Shown here: in pieces, positions 25,887 to 38,298 of the stretch | Layout of the letters: each line of letters starts with the position of its first letter | Numbering within the stretch: position 1 is the first letter of the stretch | Assembly (NCBI RefSeq): GCF_035582795.1 | Contig: NC_134366.1 | Location: 1,934,501 to 1,998,500, forward strand | Reading direction: 5' to 3' | Length of the DNA: 64,000 nucleotides | DNA from: Mycteria americana | Lineage: Eukaryota; Chordata; Aves; Ciconiiformes; Ciconiidae | Made by a program: the position numbers and the translations under genes | Notes under the pieces: generated by a model | Seen by the model: only the letters and a program-made list of their open reading frames with translations | The model's database searches: none | Told to the model about the DNA's origin: nothing

Positions 25887-28800
25887 CAGACCCTCTGACC
25901 ACCTACTCGTGTGTGTTTTAGTAACCACGGCTATTTAGACTGGGAAAACGTTTCCACCTCAGTGCCTATAGAGCCATCTCTCTCTCTTTTATCCTTTTCT
26001 GGGAAGAACAATAAAAATTAACCATGTTTCCAAATGCACAAAGTCCACCTTCACTCCGCACAAGTCCTCCGTGCCTTTGCTGCACGTACAGAGCAAGAAA
26101 TACCTGAAAACACATAGAAAGTCAATGGCAGAGCTAAATCTCAACTTCTGGTCTCCTCTCCTTCCTGAAGAGGCCATTTTAGAGCAAGCAATTCATGGAG
26201 TGTAACCTCGAGGGCACTGGAAGGAAACACAAGCCCAGAGAAAATTTCAGGGTTATCAACTCTGAGAGGTTAAAAGGCTTCGTAAGCTAACGGCTCTTGA
26301 TAAGCCAGCAATTCTAGCTTTTGAAGCTCTATATGTTGGTTGCCTCTTAGCAGTCCCAGCTCTTATCAGCTCCCTCTCACTTTTATTTTAATTTTTTTTT
26401 GCTGTGTTTTTACTGAGCTGAGTGAAATTGCTAACCACGAAATAGATACACTACGTAATGTTGCTTTATTGCTCTTACTCTTTTGAGCGCGGCCAGGTCA
26501 TTTCCTTGCAACCACTCGCCATAGCTGGTGTCTCAAAGCTACTTTAACTCTGATTGCTCTCTGAAAGGAGAAGTGGTTTGGGATGTAGGAGTCGAGAAGG
26601 AAGTCAAGGTAACGTTGAGGTGAGGCAGGGGTTTAGGCAATAAAAGTGGGATAGATGGGAACAGAATGTGAAGTTCATGGAAATCAGTCCAGTGGTTTCA
26701 CTGAATTTTGGAATTTGATTTATATCTTTGCAAAACAAAAGAAGCTACTGGCTATTTGCTCCTGCAGGAGATCAGGCATTGCCTAACGTGTTTTAATTCA
26801 CAAAATCAATGAATTAATTACTCTGTGAGTCAGCCTATGGTTTCCTACAGCTGAGCCGTCTCAGGAGCCCTTGGCCTCACTGTGTCACTAAATAAAGTGG
26901 GTTAGAGACCATTCTCAGGTCTTGCAGGCAAGGGAAGCTGTAGTAACATGGTCTGGGTGTATGAGTCAGTCAGCCTTGTCTTTTGGTGGGCTTCAGTGTG
27001 CCTACAGGGAGTGGTCTGAAGGCAGCCCCATGTGCCTGCCAGGTCGGTCAAAAATGCTGATGTCTTTCTCCCTAGCCTTGTGAAAGAAAGGGTAAAGACA
27101 GTGACAGAAATGACAGAGCAGGCTGTCATCACGATGGGGAGACGGAGCAGGGAAATAGCACGGTGCAGGGAAGTGTGAACAAAATCAGGTTCAAACGATG
27201 CTCCCGGGTCCAGCAGTCCCAGCCTTCCTGGGAAGAGCAGGGCCAGGGTGCCTCCAGCTTCTGAAACCCTCCTTTTCCTCCTGAGCTAAGACATGTCCCA
27301 CTGTGTGTCTGCTACCAGCATCATTCCTGTGCTTAGTGTACAGGATGGGCTCAGGGCTCTCCTGGGATGTTGCACTCCCTCGAGTACCCAAGGAGTATAA
27401 ACCAGGCGAACAAATCAAGGCACTGAGATGATGATTAAATAACTTGCTAGTGGTCCTAAACAGTGGCAGAGCCTCCCAACGTGCCACTGAGTCTCAGTTA
27501 ATCGATCGTTTGTCCTCTGCTACGTGTCCAAGAGATGGTAGTTCCCTACCATTTGCTGCTCCTTACAAAGCACCTCATCCCTTAACCCGTGGCAAGCATG
27601 AGCTAGGTTTTGCATACCACTTACTTCTCTGTTAAAACATACAAGAAAAAAAAAAAAACAACCCTTTAGGTCCCAAGCCAAAGTTCAGTGAAGGGAAGAG
27701 AAGGTTTTCTAAGGACACCCACTGACTCTCAAACCTGCCTTTACAGATGCAATAGAGGCTGGTTCTTGCTCTCAGTGTGGCAAGACCAAGCAGATAAATA
27801 CACTGAAACGCTTGGAGAGAGGGGAAGGGAGACTGAAGTAAAGATAACATCAAGAAACCCTGATTAGCAACAGGGCAGCCATGTGAAAAACGAGATAACC
27901 AGTCTGCCTTGGGTGCTGAGACAGCAACTCCTGTCTCTAGCCCTTGCCCCAGACACTGATCTAGGAGGAGGTCTTTTTCGAGAGGCCAAATCTCTTTTGA
28001 TGAGCTGCCTTTATCTGACAGATGGCTGATCCTCAAGGTCGTTAGGGTGGAAAGACTCAAAGACACCAAACACCTTTGGGCTTCGAAGGCTCATTTCTTC
28101 TGCACTTTGATAGGGTCAGAGAGGTGGGCTAGGGAGGATGGCTACGCTGCCTAGTCCTGCCTGGCTCAACACCTTCCTTGACTTGGACACAGGGGGAATG
28201 GTTTGGCCTGACCATATCGCTGTCCCTGCAAGCAACAGAGCAGAAAGCAGGTAAGTAGGTACCAATGTGTTGTATCTCAGCTTGTCTGGGCCACTTCTGA
28301 GTCTTGGAAGTCCCTGTTTATGTCTCTATCGCTAAATACAAGGGCTGGGTTCTGTCCTCTGGCCCTGACACCACGCGGCACAGCACACCTCATGTCTACC
28401 AGCCTAAACTCATTTTTTCCCTAAAAAAAGTGTGGTCGCATCCAATACCCCTGACCTGTGTTATCCTGAACCATCACTTGGCACTATCTACAGGACTCAT
28501 CTGCTCAGACGAAAACTCTGCCAAGAAATGTGCTAATGACCATATGGTGTGGCTGATGGAGGGGAGGTTCAGAGGTAGCATGGAGCCTACGATGATCTCG
28601 TCTGCCGGCCCCATGGCTCACATGGCTCTACGCGTGTTTATTGCCAAGGAGCAGGAGGTGCAACAGGGCGCACAGCAGGCCTGGGATGGGGCGTGCATCT
28701 GGCAAAAGGAGGATTTTGGGGGGCTTTATGCCAGAGGAACATGACTGTACAACCATGGTGTCAGAGCAAACCTGCACACATTGCTGGCCCCTCATCCCAT

Positions 28801-31800
28801 CTTGTCCCCACTCCTGAGACCCAATCTCTCCCTCACATGTCTCAGGGACTCATCCGAGCCTTTGCTGTGCAGATGCCGTTCACTGACCCAGCAACAAACC
28901 TTCTCCTACATTTCTTTTCTTTTTCCCATTTTGTGTTAGTTTGATGCCAGCTCAGTGAGCTGAATCAGCTCATGGAGGGGTGCACACAGTCAGAAGGGAT
29001 GGAGGGAGACAGGAGCACAGTCCCTGTGCTGCTGAAATGCCTTGAACCGGGGATGCTGGGGGGGTGAGAGGGAACAGGGGCAGAGAAGTCCGCTTTCTGC
29101 TTTGCTGGGTAAAGGGAAAAACATGTGGTCAGAAAGACAGGCCAGCCTTGCAGAAGATTTCAGCAACCGAACCATCGCCTGAATGCTGTCAGAGGAATTT
29201 GTGTTACAAAGTATGGTCACAAAGAATTTGTCATCAAAGTATGACCTGATAAGAGGGAGCCATCGGTCCAAAATTTTCTGTTCTTGAAAATCAGGTTTCT
29301 GGAAGTCAATCCAAGCTAAGCCTCTGAAGGGAAAGGAAAACCCTAAAACACAGAGCCCCTCTAATCACTGGCAAGGGTCAGCCTGGCCTCAGTGGAAATA
29401 AAGGGGTTAAAGCCAAGCCAGGTACGCTGAGCAGAGTTTGGGTGTTTTCTTCCCATGACACAAGACAGCAAAGCTCAGTCTGACCCAGCAGGTATTCTGC
29501 TGGCTGAGTTTCAGCCCCAAGTGTAATTTTTTTATTGCTGCGTCGTGAAAGGCGCAACACAAAGATCATCTTTAGCACACCAGCTCTTGCAAGGCCAGCT
29601 GAAGTTTGAGGTGTTATGGGTCGAGAGAGCCAAATGATGTTATACCAGCCAAGTGGATGCAGAGGGAGAAAGCAAATGCTCCACATCGGGGCAAAATATC
29701 TTTGATATGGTCTAACCTTTTAACACAGGCTGATCCTGTTGAGTTCTTCCTGTCGGTCAGGGCTTGCCCTAAGGAACGCATTTTCTTTGGGTTTTTTTTT
29801 TTGTTGTAATGGTTACTAATTGAGAGACACTAAAATTTCACTTACAGCAGGAGCTGAGCAGGCAGAGAAACCCTTCTACGCTTGCCCTTTTGCAGAGAAA
29901 CAGCCCATCCGAAAGGGTGAGGGATCCCTGCTGGCTTCTCCCTTTGATCCGGCCAGTGTCAGAGGGCGAGGAGGTTTGAAGGGATCAGAGCTCAAAAGGC
30001 TGAGATGAGCCGTGGGGGTCGGAGAGCTGCACAGCCCAGTGAGTACCTAAATACACGCCGGACTTCATCGCCCTCTTCCAGCGGTGTGGGATGAGGATTG
30101 AGCCGCTCGGAAGCAACGAGGACAAGTTCCCGGGAAGGCTTTAAGTCAGAGGCAGCCATAGTCTGCCTCTGCTATCCCCTCCTCCTCGTCTTTAGGCGCA
30201 AAGAAAATGCAACGACTGCAGGGTTTAGCTGGAACCTTAGCTCTGCTACCGACTCCAGGGCGCAGGATTTCCCCAGCCCTCTATCTCAGTGCCAGGAGAG
30301 GGGCTTTACCCCCTCGCCCCACACTGCTCGGTCGGAGGCTGTATGGTAATAGCTGCGATTTCGGGGTTTCAGTGTGATGAGTGCGGTGTCTGTCCCCCAA
30401 ATAACTCTCCAGACCAGGGATTGATTTCCACTGAATTTGAGCACGGCACCGAGCGGTGCGTTTCCCAAGCAGAGGGAAATCCTCCACCCAGCATCTTTAC
30501 ACCCTAGGAGAGTCCCTTATCAGTGCATCCAGCCCAGGAAAAGAGAGGATACGAGACACACAGCTGTGGGATGACGCTCAGGCTCTCAGCGTCGTTTTTC
30601 AAAGGGACGTGGGAGCGCAGGGCGGCGGTGGCAGGGGCAGCAGCTGTCTCTGCTTGAGCTGTCTGGGCTGAGGCTACCCCTCTCAAGGACTGCAGACACA
30701 CCGCCCCAGTCCGAATAATCCCACCGATCTCAAAGCACTGCTCCGGGGCTATTTCTAGGAGGCCAGAAACCAAACAACAACTGCCCGGACCTGAAAGACG
30801 CACGTCGGATTTCATTTCCTCCAGCCTTGACCCCCCCTGTGCGCACAGTTGCCCTGTTGCTCTTCCCCTTCCCGATGCAAGGAGCTCACACTAAACTCAG
30901 CCTGCTCAGGTCAGACTTGCCACCGGGCAGCTGAACTTTGTTTGGCTTGCATGGGATGAAATCACAGCCCATGCATTACCCTGACGCGGAGGCTTGTTTG
31001 CTTTATATTTTGTGGTTGAGTATTTTATAGTCCAAGGGGTATCAGCTAATCCCGAAGTACAATAACAAAAATCGTATCTTTCATAAATACACGGGGCAGG
31101 GATGGGCACGCTCCCAAGCGTGTGCGGAGGAAAGAACATTTCAGACATTGTTTCCCTGCACTGGGAGCCTGTCTTTATTTAATGAAGTTAGACAGCTAGT
31201 TGGGATTTGCAGGATCTCTACATAGGACTATTTTATTATTATCATTCTTTTTATTATGGGCCGTATTCTGAGGCAGAATATGATTATCTTTCCCTTCCAG
31301 CTATAAATTATTCAACTTCAAATCCTTCCCCTTTCCAGGTGCATGAAGATGTGGGTCTGATCAGAGGAACAACAAGAGACAAGTCAAGGAGCAAAACACA
31401 GACCAGCACCTCCTTAATCCAGCTGCTTTGCTGCCTGAGCATCGCGATCTCGGCTGGTTGGTGACCCGAGAATCGCTTTGGTGTGAACAAGAGAGTTTTT
31501 CCGATTTATACCGGACCTTCCTAGCGGAGATTAACACCAGTGCTGGTGTGGATGCAGCTCCCTTGGGAATAGGGGCTGGGACCCTTCTGCAGGTGACCTG
31601 GCCGAGCTTGTCCCTGTGTTGGGTTATGCCTGCAAGAAAGGGCTCCAAAGAAAGGGCCCCAAATCCCCTCCTGCCACCCCTTGAATTCCTGGGGGATTGC
31701 TACAGCTTCTTCTGCAAAATCAGAGGGAAACTTCAGCATTGCCCAAGCAGCCTGAGTGGGGCCAGGGCTGGGGAACCACAGGCTGCAGCAAACAGAAAAG

Positions 31801-32057
31801 GGGTTGAGACGGTTCTGCTGCCAAAATGCATCCCCCTAACGGGCAGCACTTTCTGCAAGGCACTGAGCGCTGCTAAAAGACAAGACCCCCCCACCCCAGT
31901 AAAGCAGAGGTCCCTTTTGCTGCCCATTTCATACCCCCCATGGACCTGCTTCCCTGGGTCATGTTGAGCTCAGCCGACTGCAGCCGGCTCAGCCTGATAC
32001 CCGTTTCCCGCAACGGAGCTATTCTGATCCAAAGCCCTGCAGAAGACTGGTGGCTTA

Positions 32058-32080
32058 TGATGATGGTGATGGTGATGATG
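32058..32080. repeat. (GAT/GGT) trinucleotide repeat
   Basis: Seven to eight GAT or GGT triplets in a row. On the minus strand they would read as a poly-histidine run inside a 63-codon open frame, which I regard as a shadow of the repeat. Confidence 0.85.
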
Positions 32081-34723
32081 CAGAATATCTCCTCCAGTGA
32101 CAACTGGCTTGGGAGCTGCCAGGCTGAGACTGGCAAGAGAAGAAAACTGAGTGAAAACCAAAGGGGCCAGCGGAGCAAACCATGGGGCTTTCTGCTGGGA
32201 GGTGGGACATGGGGAGGTTTTTCTGCAAGGAGCTCTGGCAACGCCTTTCAGATAAAATCATAGTGCCTGCATCTTACCTTCTCTTATGCTCTGCTCGTGT
32301 CGCACCCTACTTTTAAAGCTCCTTTTGCACACGTTTTCTTTTCAAGACCATGTTTGCAGGGCTATCTGGCTCAGGCCAGTTTTGCTTCCCTGGCCCTTGG
32401 ACTAAATAGCAGAATTAACCCAAATTTACCCCCTCACCCTGCCAGATTTCAGGCACAAAGCGCTCAATCGACAAGGGAAATTCCCTTTGCCATTTAAGCA
32501 GGTGTTAATCAGGAATATTCCCAGGGAAATGCAGGGGGACAACTTCTCTGGATTGCCCGGGGAGTTGGAGGACAGCAGAGCTTCACCCGGTACTTTACCC
32601 CACATCAACGACAGCCGTCTGTCCCTCTCAGCTGCCCCCCTAAAGCGCAGGGCAGGGGTACTGGTCTCACTATGGCTTTTGTGCGGCTGCAGGCTCACAG
32701 GAGGTCCACAATTTCTGCACAGACACTTTTAACTCTGAGAGGACCTGCTCCCACAGCATTTTTCCCTGTGCTGAATTTCCCACCGTGGTTTACAGTTAAC
32801 GCAGGGACACGCAGCCCGCGTGCTGCGGAGACGTGATTCAGCTGCCAGCGTCCTGCCCCATGATGTACCAGTGACACAAGAAACCATTTCCCATCCCTAC
32901 TTCAGCACTCTTGCTGCGAGACGTGCCTTTATTATCATCTTTGCCTGCTGACAAAAGGAGCAACGGGAGCGACAGCTTCAGATTTAAGATGCATCGTGCT
33001 CTGCCCGATCTCGGCATCACCAACTCTCAGATGCAAAGCAACAGAGCTGCAAAGAGCCCAGCAATTAGGGCCATGGCTCTCAAGACTTAAAGTCTTCCAG
33101 CCTCGGTCAGATGAATTGTGCCCTGAAGCTCTGAGTGGTCAGCTGCCTCTGTCTGCAGGAATCCTCCTGACTCAAACCCCACAACAGAGCTTTGCTTTGC
33201 TATGCTGGGGGAGTGAAAGATTGGGTACCACTTTTAGCTTAGCCCAAAGCTGCCGCAGAGCCTATCTCCAAATTAAGTGCTTGCATGCCCGTCCTTCTGC
33301 AGCTACCCTCATTGATTTTTGCTTGTTGCTTCTAGGAGAGAGGCACTTGGTGACTTCTATTGATGGCAGCACATAAACCACACTCAGACCCCCTAGCAAA
33401 CATCAAGTATATATACGACCCTTCCTACAGCGTAGCTACCAAGACATCACCGTGCTGAAACGTGCAGTCAATACCATTCCGTGTTTTCAAAGTTCATTTA
33501 AAAAATCAAGTTAGTTTGGGAAAGAAACAACAGCAGCAAAAAAAATCAGGCTCTAGGCACCCTGCAAGTTGTTCCATGCCTCGCAAGTTGTCGTACAGTG
33601 GGATGACATGGGGCTGACCTTCTTACTCTGCCTAAGTGGATGCCAGAAGGGACACACGACATCTCTGCAACCCCTGAATTGTCAGGACAACTTTTCAAAC
33701 CTTCCGGCAACTCCTTCAGCTGTCAATAGTGGGTTTGAAAAGCAAGGGAAGTGTCTGAAACATGCACTTCAGCCTGGGCCTAATTAAATTGAATGGGGTT
33801 TCTAGCGGTAGGACCCTAAATCAGTACAGGAGGGGATCAGGCTTTTGGAAATGCAACAGAGCAAATAATACCCTTGTGCATTCCTCACCTAGCCCTTCCC
33901 AGCAAATTTCCCTGCTTTCTTGCCCCTCTGTGATTCTGGCAGAGTTATTCCTCATTTATGCCCAGGTCCAGCTCGCCCTGAGCCGGTGCAGGGGGTATGC
34001 TCAGCTGCTCCAGCCATGAGCGCCTGTCGCCTACCAGCGCTGCTGAGCAAATCGCTTGTGATCTGAAAGTATCTGTGGTGATGGGGGTATCAAAAATAAA
34101 ATACCCACTGGGAACACGAGACAGCTGACACTTGGTTCACTGGCTGGTCCTCTGCACCTTCTGGAGGTACTGGGATGTACTGGGAGAGGGGAGTAAACCG
34201 GGAATGGGACTGGAGATGCACTCGCCTGTGTTTTCTGGGTCCTGAAGTTTGCTGAGCTCCAACCTGGCTGTCTCACGAACCTGGTTTTCACCGGTACCAA
34301 CAGAGGCACCAAAGCTAGCAGGAATTTTGGTGCTGACTTCAGCGGCAGCAGGGCTGTGGAGGTGGGGGGTAGCAGGTGCTACAGGACCTACCCTGTCATG
34401 ATATGGCCCCAAAGTCAGACGTGGTCACGGAGATGCTAATCTCACTCCAGAACAGGTAAGAAACCTCAGCCATCACCAAAACCTCAACAAATCTACAAGT
34501 GGTCCTCCCAATTTCCCCAATTTTTGGGGATTTTTGAAAGGTTTATTTGCGCTTAGAGATAGAGCAAGACAGGGATGGACTGCAACAGTGATTGTTTTCC
34601 GAGGGGCTGTTTCTTCTCATTTATTGATGAGATGTTTCCCTCTAGCACGATGCTGGACATGTGGGGGAATACCCCCCTTACCAGCCCTGCACAGGGTCCC
34701 AAGCAGTCCCTACAAAACCCAGG

Positions 34724-34769
34724 GGACAGGGTGATGGTTCCTGGAGGGACAGGGTGATGGTTCCTGGAG
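34724..34769. repeat. 23-bp tandem duplication
   Basis: Two identical head-to-tail copies of a 23-base unit (34,724-34,746 and 34,747-34,769) beginning GGACAGGGTGATGG. Identity suggests a recent duplication or a minisatellite seed. Confidence 0.92.
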
Positions 34770-35272
34770 GGTCAGGGAGGACCTGGCTGGAGCCAGGGTC
34801 GGGGTGAGCCCGCTCCCTTTTGAAAACATCTCCATCCCTCGTGGAAAGCAGACACGGCTTTAGGTGGTGGCCGTGCCCCTTCCTACACCAGAAGGCACAG
34901 AGAAATGGCCAGCAGTGGTGGTGATCCCAGGGACGGAGAAAGCAAGGAAAGCACATGTCAAAGCAGCATGCCCGCCGGTGGGTTAGTATCTGGTGGCCGA
35001 TTCTGGGTGACGTTTCCCTTCACTGCTGCAGAAGGGCTTTGGAGACCACTTGGGGCTGCAGAGGAGGGGTCTGTAGATCCTAGCCCATTCCCCATCACCA
35101 CCATCAAGGCAGTTTTGACAGACTTTAGCCCTTTTTGCTACCTCTGTAAAGATATTCTGCCTCCGTGTGTGGAGGAACAGGTGAAAACAGCGCCAGGAAG
35201 CAAAGGGTTAATACTACTTTCATGCTCCTGAGTGTAAACTGTCTGCAAGCCCTGCACGCTAAGGTCCTCTCC

Positions 35273-35359
35273 AAATTTAATCCCAAAGAGGAAGGCAGTG
35301 TTTCGCTGAGATTAAGCTGATTTGCAGATTAAGAAGATTAAATTAAAATTAAATTTATC
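35273..35359. promoter_or_regulatory. Cluster of TAAT/GATTA homeodomain-type motifs
   Basis: Within about 85 bases there is one TAATCC, three GATTAA-type motifs and a run of ATTAAA repeats, ending in AAATTTATCATC. The TAAT core is bound by many homeodomain proteins, and TAATCC by the OTX/PITX class. The cluster lies about 1.5 kb upstream of the CpG island, a typical place for an enhancer. AT-rich drift could produce the same pattern, so function is inferred. Confidence 0.3.
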
Positions 35360-35622
35360 ATCTTGGGGAGAGGGGGTGTGGGTAAAAAAAGAAAGAAAAA
35401 TAAAAAGAAAAGGAAAGGTTGCCCTTTACCCATAGGTGTCTTTTAAATTATCCCCCAAACGCTTTCCCCAGACCCCTGTCAAACTGCACGCGTTCCTGTC
35501 CGGAGGGGTTTTAAAGTGATTCAAACTCTTTGGGAAGCACAGACATTTTAATTTCATCTGGTGCAGCAACTCTTGAGACCAACTGCACACGCTATCTGCC
35601 AGCGAAATAAACCACTGGGCTG

Positions 35623-35643
35623 AAAAAAAAAAAAAAAAAAAAA
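35623..35643. repeat. Poly-A run (21)
   Basis: Twenty-one A residues followed by further A and C runs to about 35,672. Confidence 0.9.
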
Positions 35644-35955
35644 CCCAAGAAAAAAAAAACCCCGAAAAAACCAACCCCTCTGCCTTCTAAATCCTTGATA
35701 CAGTAAATTACTCATCAAGGAAACAGCCGCCCAGATCGTTCAAGAATGCGAAGGGAAAAGATTGAGGGACTCACCAGAGCGTAGACTGAACTCAAGACGG
35801 AGCAGCAGAGGATCAAACCCAGACTGTGATAAACCAGATATGATCCCATATCCAAGAGGCTTCTTCCAGCATCCAAGCTCGCTCAGGGAAGTAGGAGGAC
35901 GAGAGATCTTCCAGCGCTCCTCTTGCCGATGATTTCTCCTTCTTCTTCCCTCCCG

Positions 35956-36011
35956 CCCCCCCCCCCCCCCCGCTCCAGAATTTGTGTTTGTTTGATTGTT
36001 TGTTTGTTTCC
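35956..36011. repeat. C16 run and TTTG repeat
   Basis: A run of sixteen C (35,956-35,971) is followed within 15 bases by a TTTG-type microsatellite (about 35,985-36,011, one unit changed to ATTG). The TTTG tract ends in CCACAG, so it also resembles a splice acceptor. Confidence 0.85.
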
Positions 36012-36297
36012 ACAGTTTTAGCCAGAAAGGCACATGACAAGAAACCCCGGTCCTTTGCTTCGTTTTCTCATGGCTGGAGATCTGGGCAGCTCCCTAAATG
36101 CAGCCGAGGAGCCCATGTGAAGCGGAGCAACTTCCCTCCCTTCAGAGCTGCAGCCCCTGGTGCTGTTTGTTTTCCGTGTGCATCTGTCTCGGAGCAGAAA
36201 AAATCACATCCATATGTCAAAACTGCTCTTCTGTTTCCTTTTTATGAGGCAGTGGGAAGTTCAAATAATTTCTTTGTCAAACGCAAACACACAGAAA

Positions 36298-36379
36298 GAG
36301 GGAGAGAGAGAGGGAGGGAGGGAGGGAGAAGGCGAGAGAGGGGTGGAAGGGGTGGGAGATTGGAGAGGGTGGGGGAGGC
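36298..36379. repeat. Purine-rich GA/GGGA tract
   Basis: About 80 bases almost entirely purine on the plus strand: GA repeats, then four GGGA units, then GGTGGAAGGGG-type sequence with many G triplets. Such tracts can form triplex or G-quadruplex structures and are common next to promoters. Confidence 0.8.
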
Positions 36380-36440
36380 TTTTAACCACTGCTTTATTTT
36401 TAGATCCAGTAATTTTATCTTTTAGGTTTCAGAGGGGTTT

Positions 36441-36490
36441 GGGGGGGAGAAAAAAAAAAAAAAAGAAGCTTTTTCCCCCCCCCCCCCCCC
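36441..36490. repeat. G7, A15 and C16 homopolymer cluster
   Basis: Runs of seven G, fifteen A and sixteen C follow one another within 50 bases, with only AG and AAGAAGCTTTTT-type spacers. This is the first dense part of the homopolymer-rich zone that surrounds the CpG island. Confidence 0.9.
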
Positions 36491-37336
36491 TCTGTCTTCT
36501 CTTTTCGGCGTGCAAACAAATCGCAAAGTCGAAAGTTAAAAAAAGCGAAAACTTGGAAATATTTTCACTTAGCAATTACCTTTCCGCAAACAGTGGTACT
36601 CTGGGGGATTTTTGCTTGGATATCCCGGCGCGTTTCAGTTCCACAATAGGTTTATTCTGCCAGCCTTCCAGGTTGCAGTGTGTTTTAGTTACAAATAGGG
36701 ATTTTTGCTTCTCTCTCGCGCTCCGTCTCAAAGGATCTGGAGTTTCAAAAAGCCGATTGAGTAGGGCATGAAAGCGTGGGGCTGAAAGATCGGCCCCCCC
36801 CACGCCCCGCCACCCCCTTTAAGTAGTTTATTTTAGATTTTTTCTTTTTTTTTTTTTCCCCGCGGCAAAAACACTTTTCACTTACTCCGCGAAATGTCCT
36901 GAAATCCTCGGGGTTTGGTTTTATTTTTGGTGTGGGGTTGGTTGGTTGGGTTTTTTTTTTTTTAATTATTTTTTATTTTTTTTCCACTCGCGTACCCGCA
37001 TGGGCACAGATTCCTCCGTTCCGTGCCTAGGAGGAGTCTCTCGAAAACCGGGCAAGGGGAGCTGCAGCCTCCCGGAGCTCGCCCGGGGCCGGGGGGGTCC
37101 GCGCTGCCGCCCGCCCCGCCGGGGCTGAGCGCCCGGGGGGAGCCGCTGCCACCGCCGCCGCCCGGAGCCCATCGCACCGCTGCGTCCCCCCCAGGCCCCC
37201 CCCAGACTTCACCAGCTTTTCGGAGTTTCAAGGCAGGGAGGTTACTCCCAGCTCAGCCGGGCGGTTTCATTCATAAAACTACGAGGGGAAAAAAAAAAAA
37301 GCCAAAAAAAAAGAGGAAAAAAAAAACCAAAACAGT

Positions 37337-37356
37337 CCCCCCCCCCCCCCCCCCCC
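37337..37356. repeat. Poly-C run (20)
   Basis: Twenty consecutive C residues, the longest C run in the window, preceded by A-rich runs at 37,289-37,326. Such a run can form an i-motif or, on the other strand, a G-quadruplex, and its length in the assembly should be treated as approximate. Confidence 0.9.
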
Positions 37357-37377
37357 AAGCCAAGCTGTTGAGGGGTT

Positions 37378-37385
37378 TATTTAAG
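37378..37385 (+). promoter_or_regulatory. TATA-like box in the CpG island
   Basis: TATTTAAG sits just right of the CpG core in GC-rich surroundings. With normal spacing it would place a start of transcription near 37,410. It is a variant TATA, and CpG-island promoters often work without one, so its role is uncertain. Confidence 0.3.
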
Positions 37386-37617
37386 AGCCGAAAGCAGGCT
37401 CCAGCAACCATCCCCTTATCATTTTTTCGACGTGGGAGGAGAAGCGAGGAGGGGAGGGGGCTAGAAATCATGACAAGGATGCAAGACGCGGGCAAACACA
37501 CGCAGGAGCAGCCGCAGGGCTCTTCGCTTTAGGGCTGACTCATTGGGGGAACTTTAGAAATCAAGTCGTGGTGGGGTGGGTTTTTTTTCCCTTTTTTTTT
37601 TTCTTCTTTCCTTGCAG

Positions 37618-37968
37618 AAGCAGCGGATATTTAGAAGGAGCTGAACGGCGGCAAGCAAGGAGGGGAAAAGAAAAAAAAAAAAAAAAAGCCAACCTCTCTA
37701 GATCTATCAGAGAGCAGACGGTAAAAACATCAACTTTTCGCAGAGTGGAGCTGTGTGCATTTCTGTTTTATTTTTTGGAGCGAAGAAAAAAAAAAAAAAA
37801 GAGAGAGAGAGAAAAAAAAAAAACCCCAAACTCTACAGTCGGTTTGTTGCTTGCTTCTTTTTTTTTTTTTTTTTTTTTTTTTCACAGCCCCATGGCTGTG
37901 AATAGGTGCCTTCAGCTAATTTTATGAAAAGGGGCTCTTTCCAAGGCTAAGGTAGAGTAGGGCTTCCT
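37618..37968 (+). other. Candidate non-coding 5' exon
   Basis: The left edge follows about 35 bases of near-pure pyrimidine ending CTTGCAG, an excellent acceptor. The right edge is TCCT|GTAAGG, a fair donor. A second strong acceptor (T25 then CACAG) ends at 37,887, so a shorter form starting at 37,888 is possible. The interval has stops in all plus-strand frames and several A runs, so it would be 5'UTR. Only an 11-codon ATG frame (37,892) is present in the short form. Long T runs mimic pyrimidine tracts, so these sites may be chance. Confidence 0.25.
37858..37900. repeat. T25 run with adjoining inverted repeat
   Basis: Twenty-five T residues (37,858-37,882) run directly into a perfect 7-bp inverted repeat: CACAGCC at 37,883-37,889, a 4-base CCAT loop, and GGCTGTG at 37,894-37,900. 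Confidence 0.9.
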
Positions 37969-38022
37969 GTAAGGGAGAGAGAGAGAGGGGAAAAAAAAGT
38001 TCTGCTCTTGATGCAATCTTTT

Positions 38023-38043
38023 CCTCCTCCTCCTCCTCCTCCT
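38023..38043. repeat. (CCT)7 microsatellite
   Basis: Seven CCT triplets with a TTT-rich flank, between the candidate 5' exon and the second CpG-dense block. Confidence 0.9.
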
Positions 38044-38200
38044 TACAAACCCTCTGCCTCTCCCTGCCAGCCTCGGCGGGTCTCCCCGGTTGCGGGGGGA
38101 GCGAGGCGGGTGTAAAAGCACCCCCCCGGCCGGGACTCCGTCGGTTGGTCATGGCCAGGCTGGGACCGACGGGCTGGGAAGCACGGGGTCAGCCCTGCAT

Positions 38201-38236
38201 CCCTCCCACCCCATCCCACCCCATCCCACCCCACTG
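38201..38236. repeat. 10-bp tandem repeat (CCATCCCACC)
   Basis: About three and a half copies of a 10-base unit made of two related 5-base halves, CCATC and CCACC. The first copy reads CCCTCCCACC. Confidence 0.9.
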
Positions 38237-38298
38237 TCCCAGCCCTGTCCCACCTCCTTCCCTCCGGCTCGCAGGCGAGGAATGCCTCGGGTTAGGCA

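Larger units (their letters stand above)
25887..36769. other. Intergenic DNA, probable upstream regulatory region
   Basis: No gene recognised. The interval has few recognisable interspersed repeats. From about 29,900 to 30,850 CpG is moderately raised. The segments 26,400-26,560 and 31,140-31,340 look like unique DNA with AT-rich transcription-factor-like motifs, and could be conserved elements upstream of the CpG island. Small tandem repeats and homopolymers are listed separately. A fair splice-acceptor-like site (TTTGTTTCCACAG) ends at 36,015. Confidence 0.5.

Noticed and set aside
31970-32161. Poly-histidine frame on the minus strand
   Set aside because: It is only the GAT/GGT trinucleotide repeat read in reverse.
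37023-37532. 169-codon frame through the CpG island core
   Set aside because: It runs through CpG-rich DNA and homopolymers, giving Pro, Gly and Lys runs. No domain is seen and the frame crosses the C20 run, whose length is uncertain.
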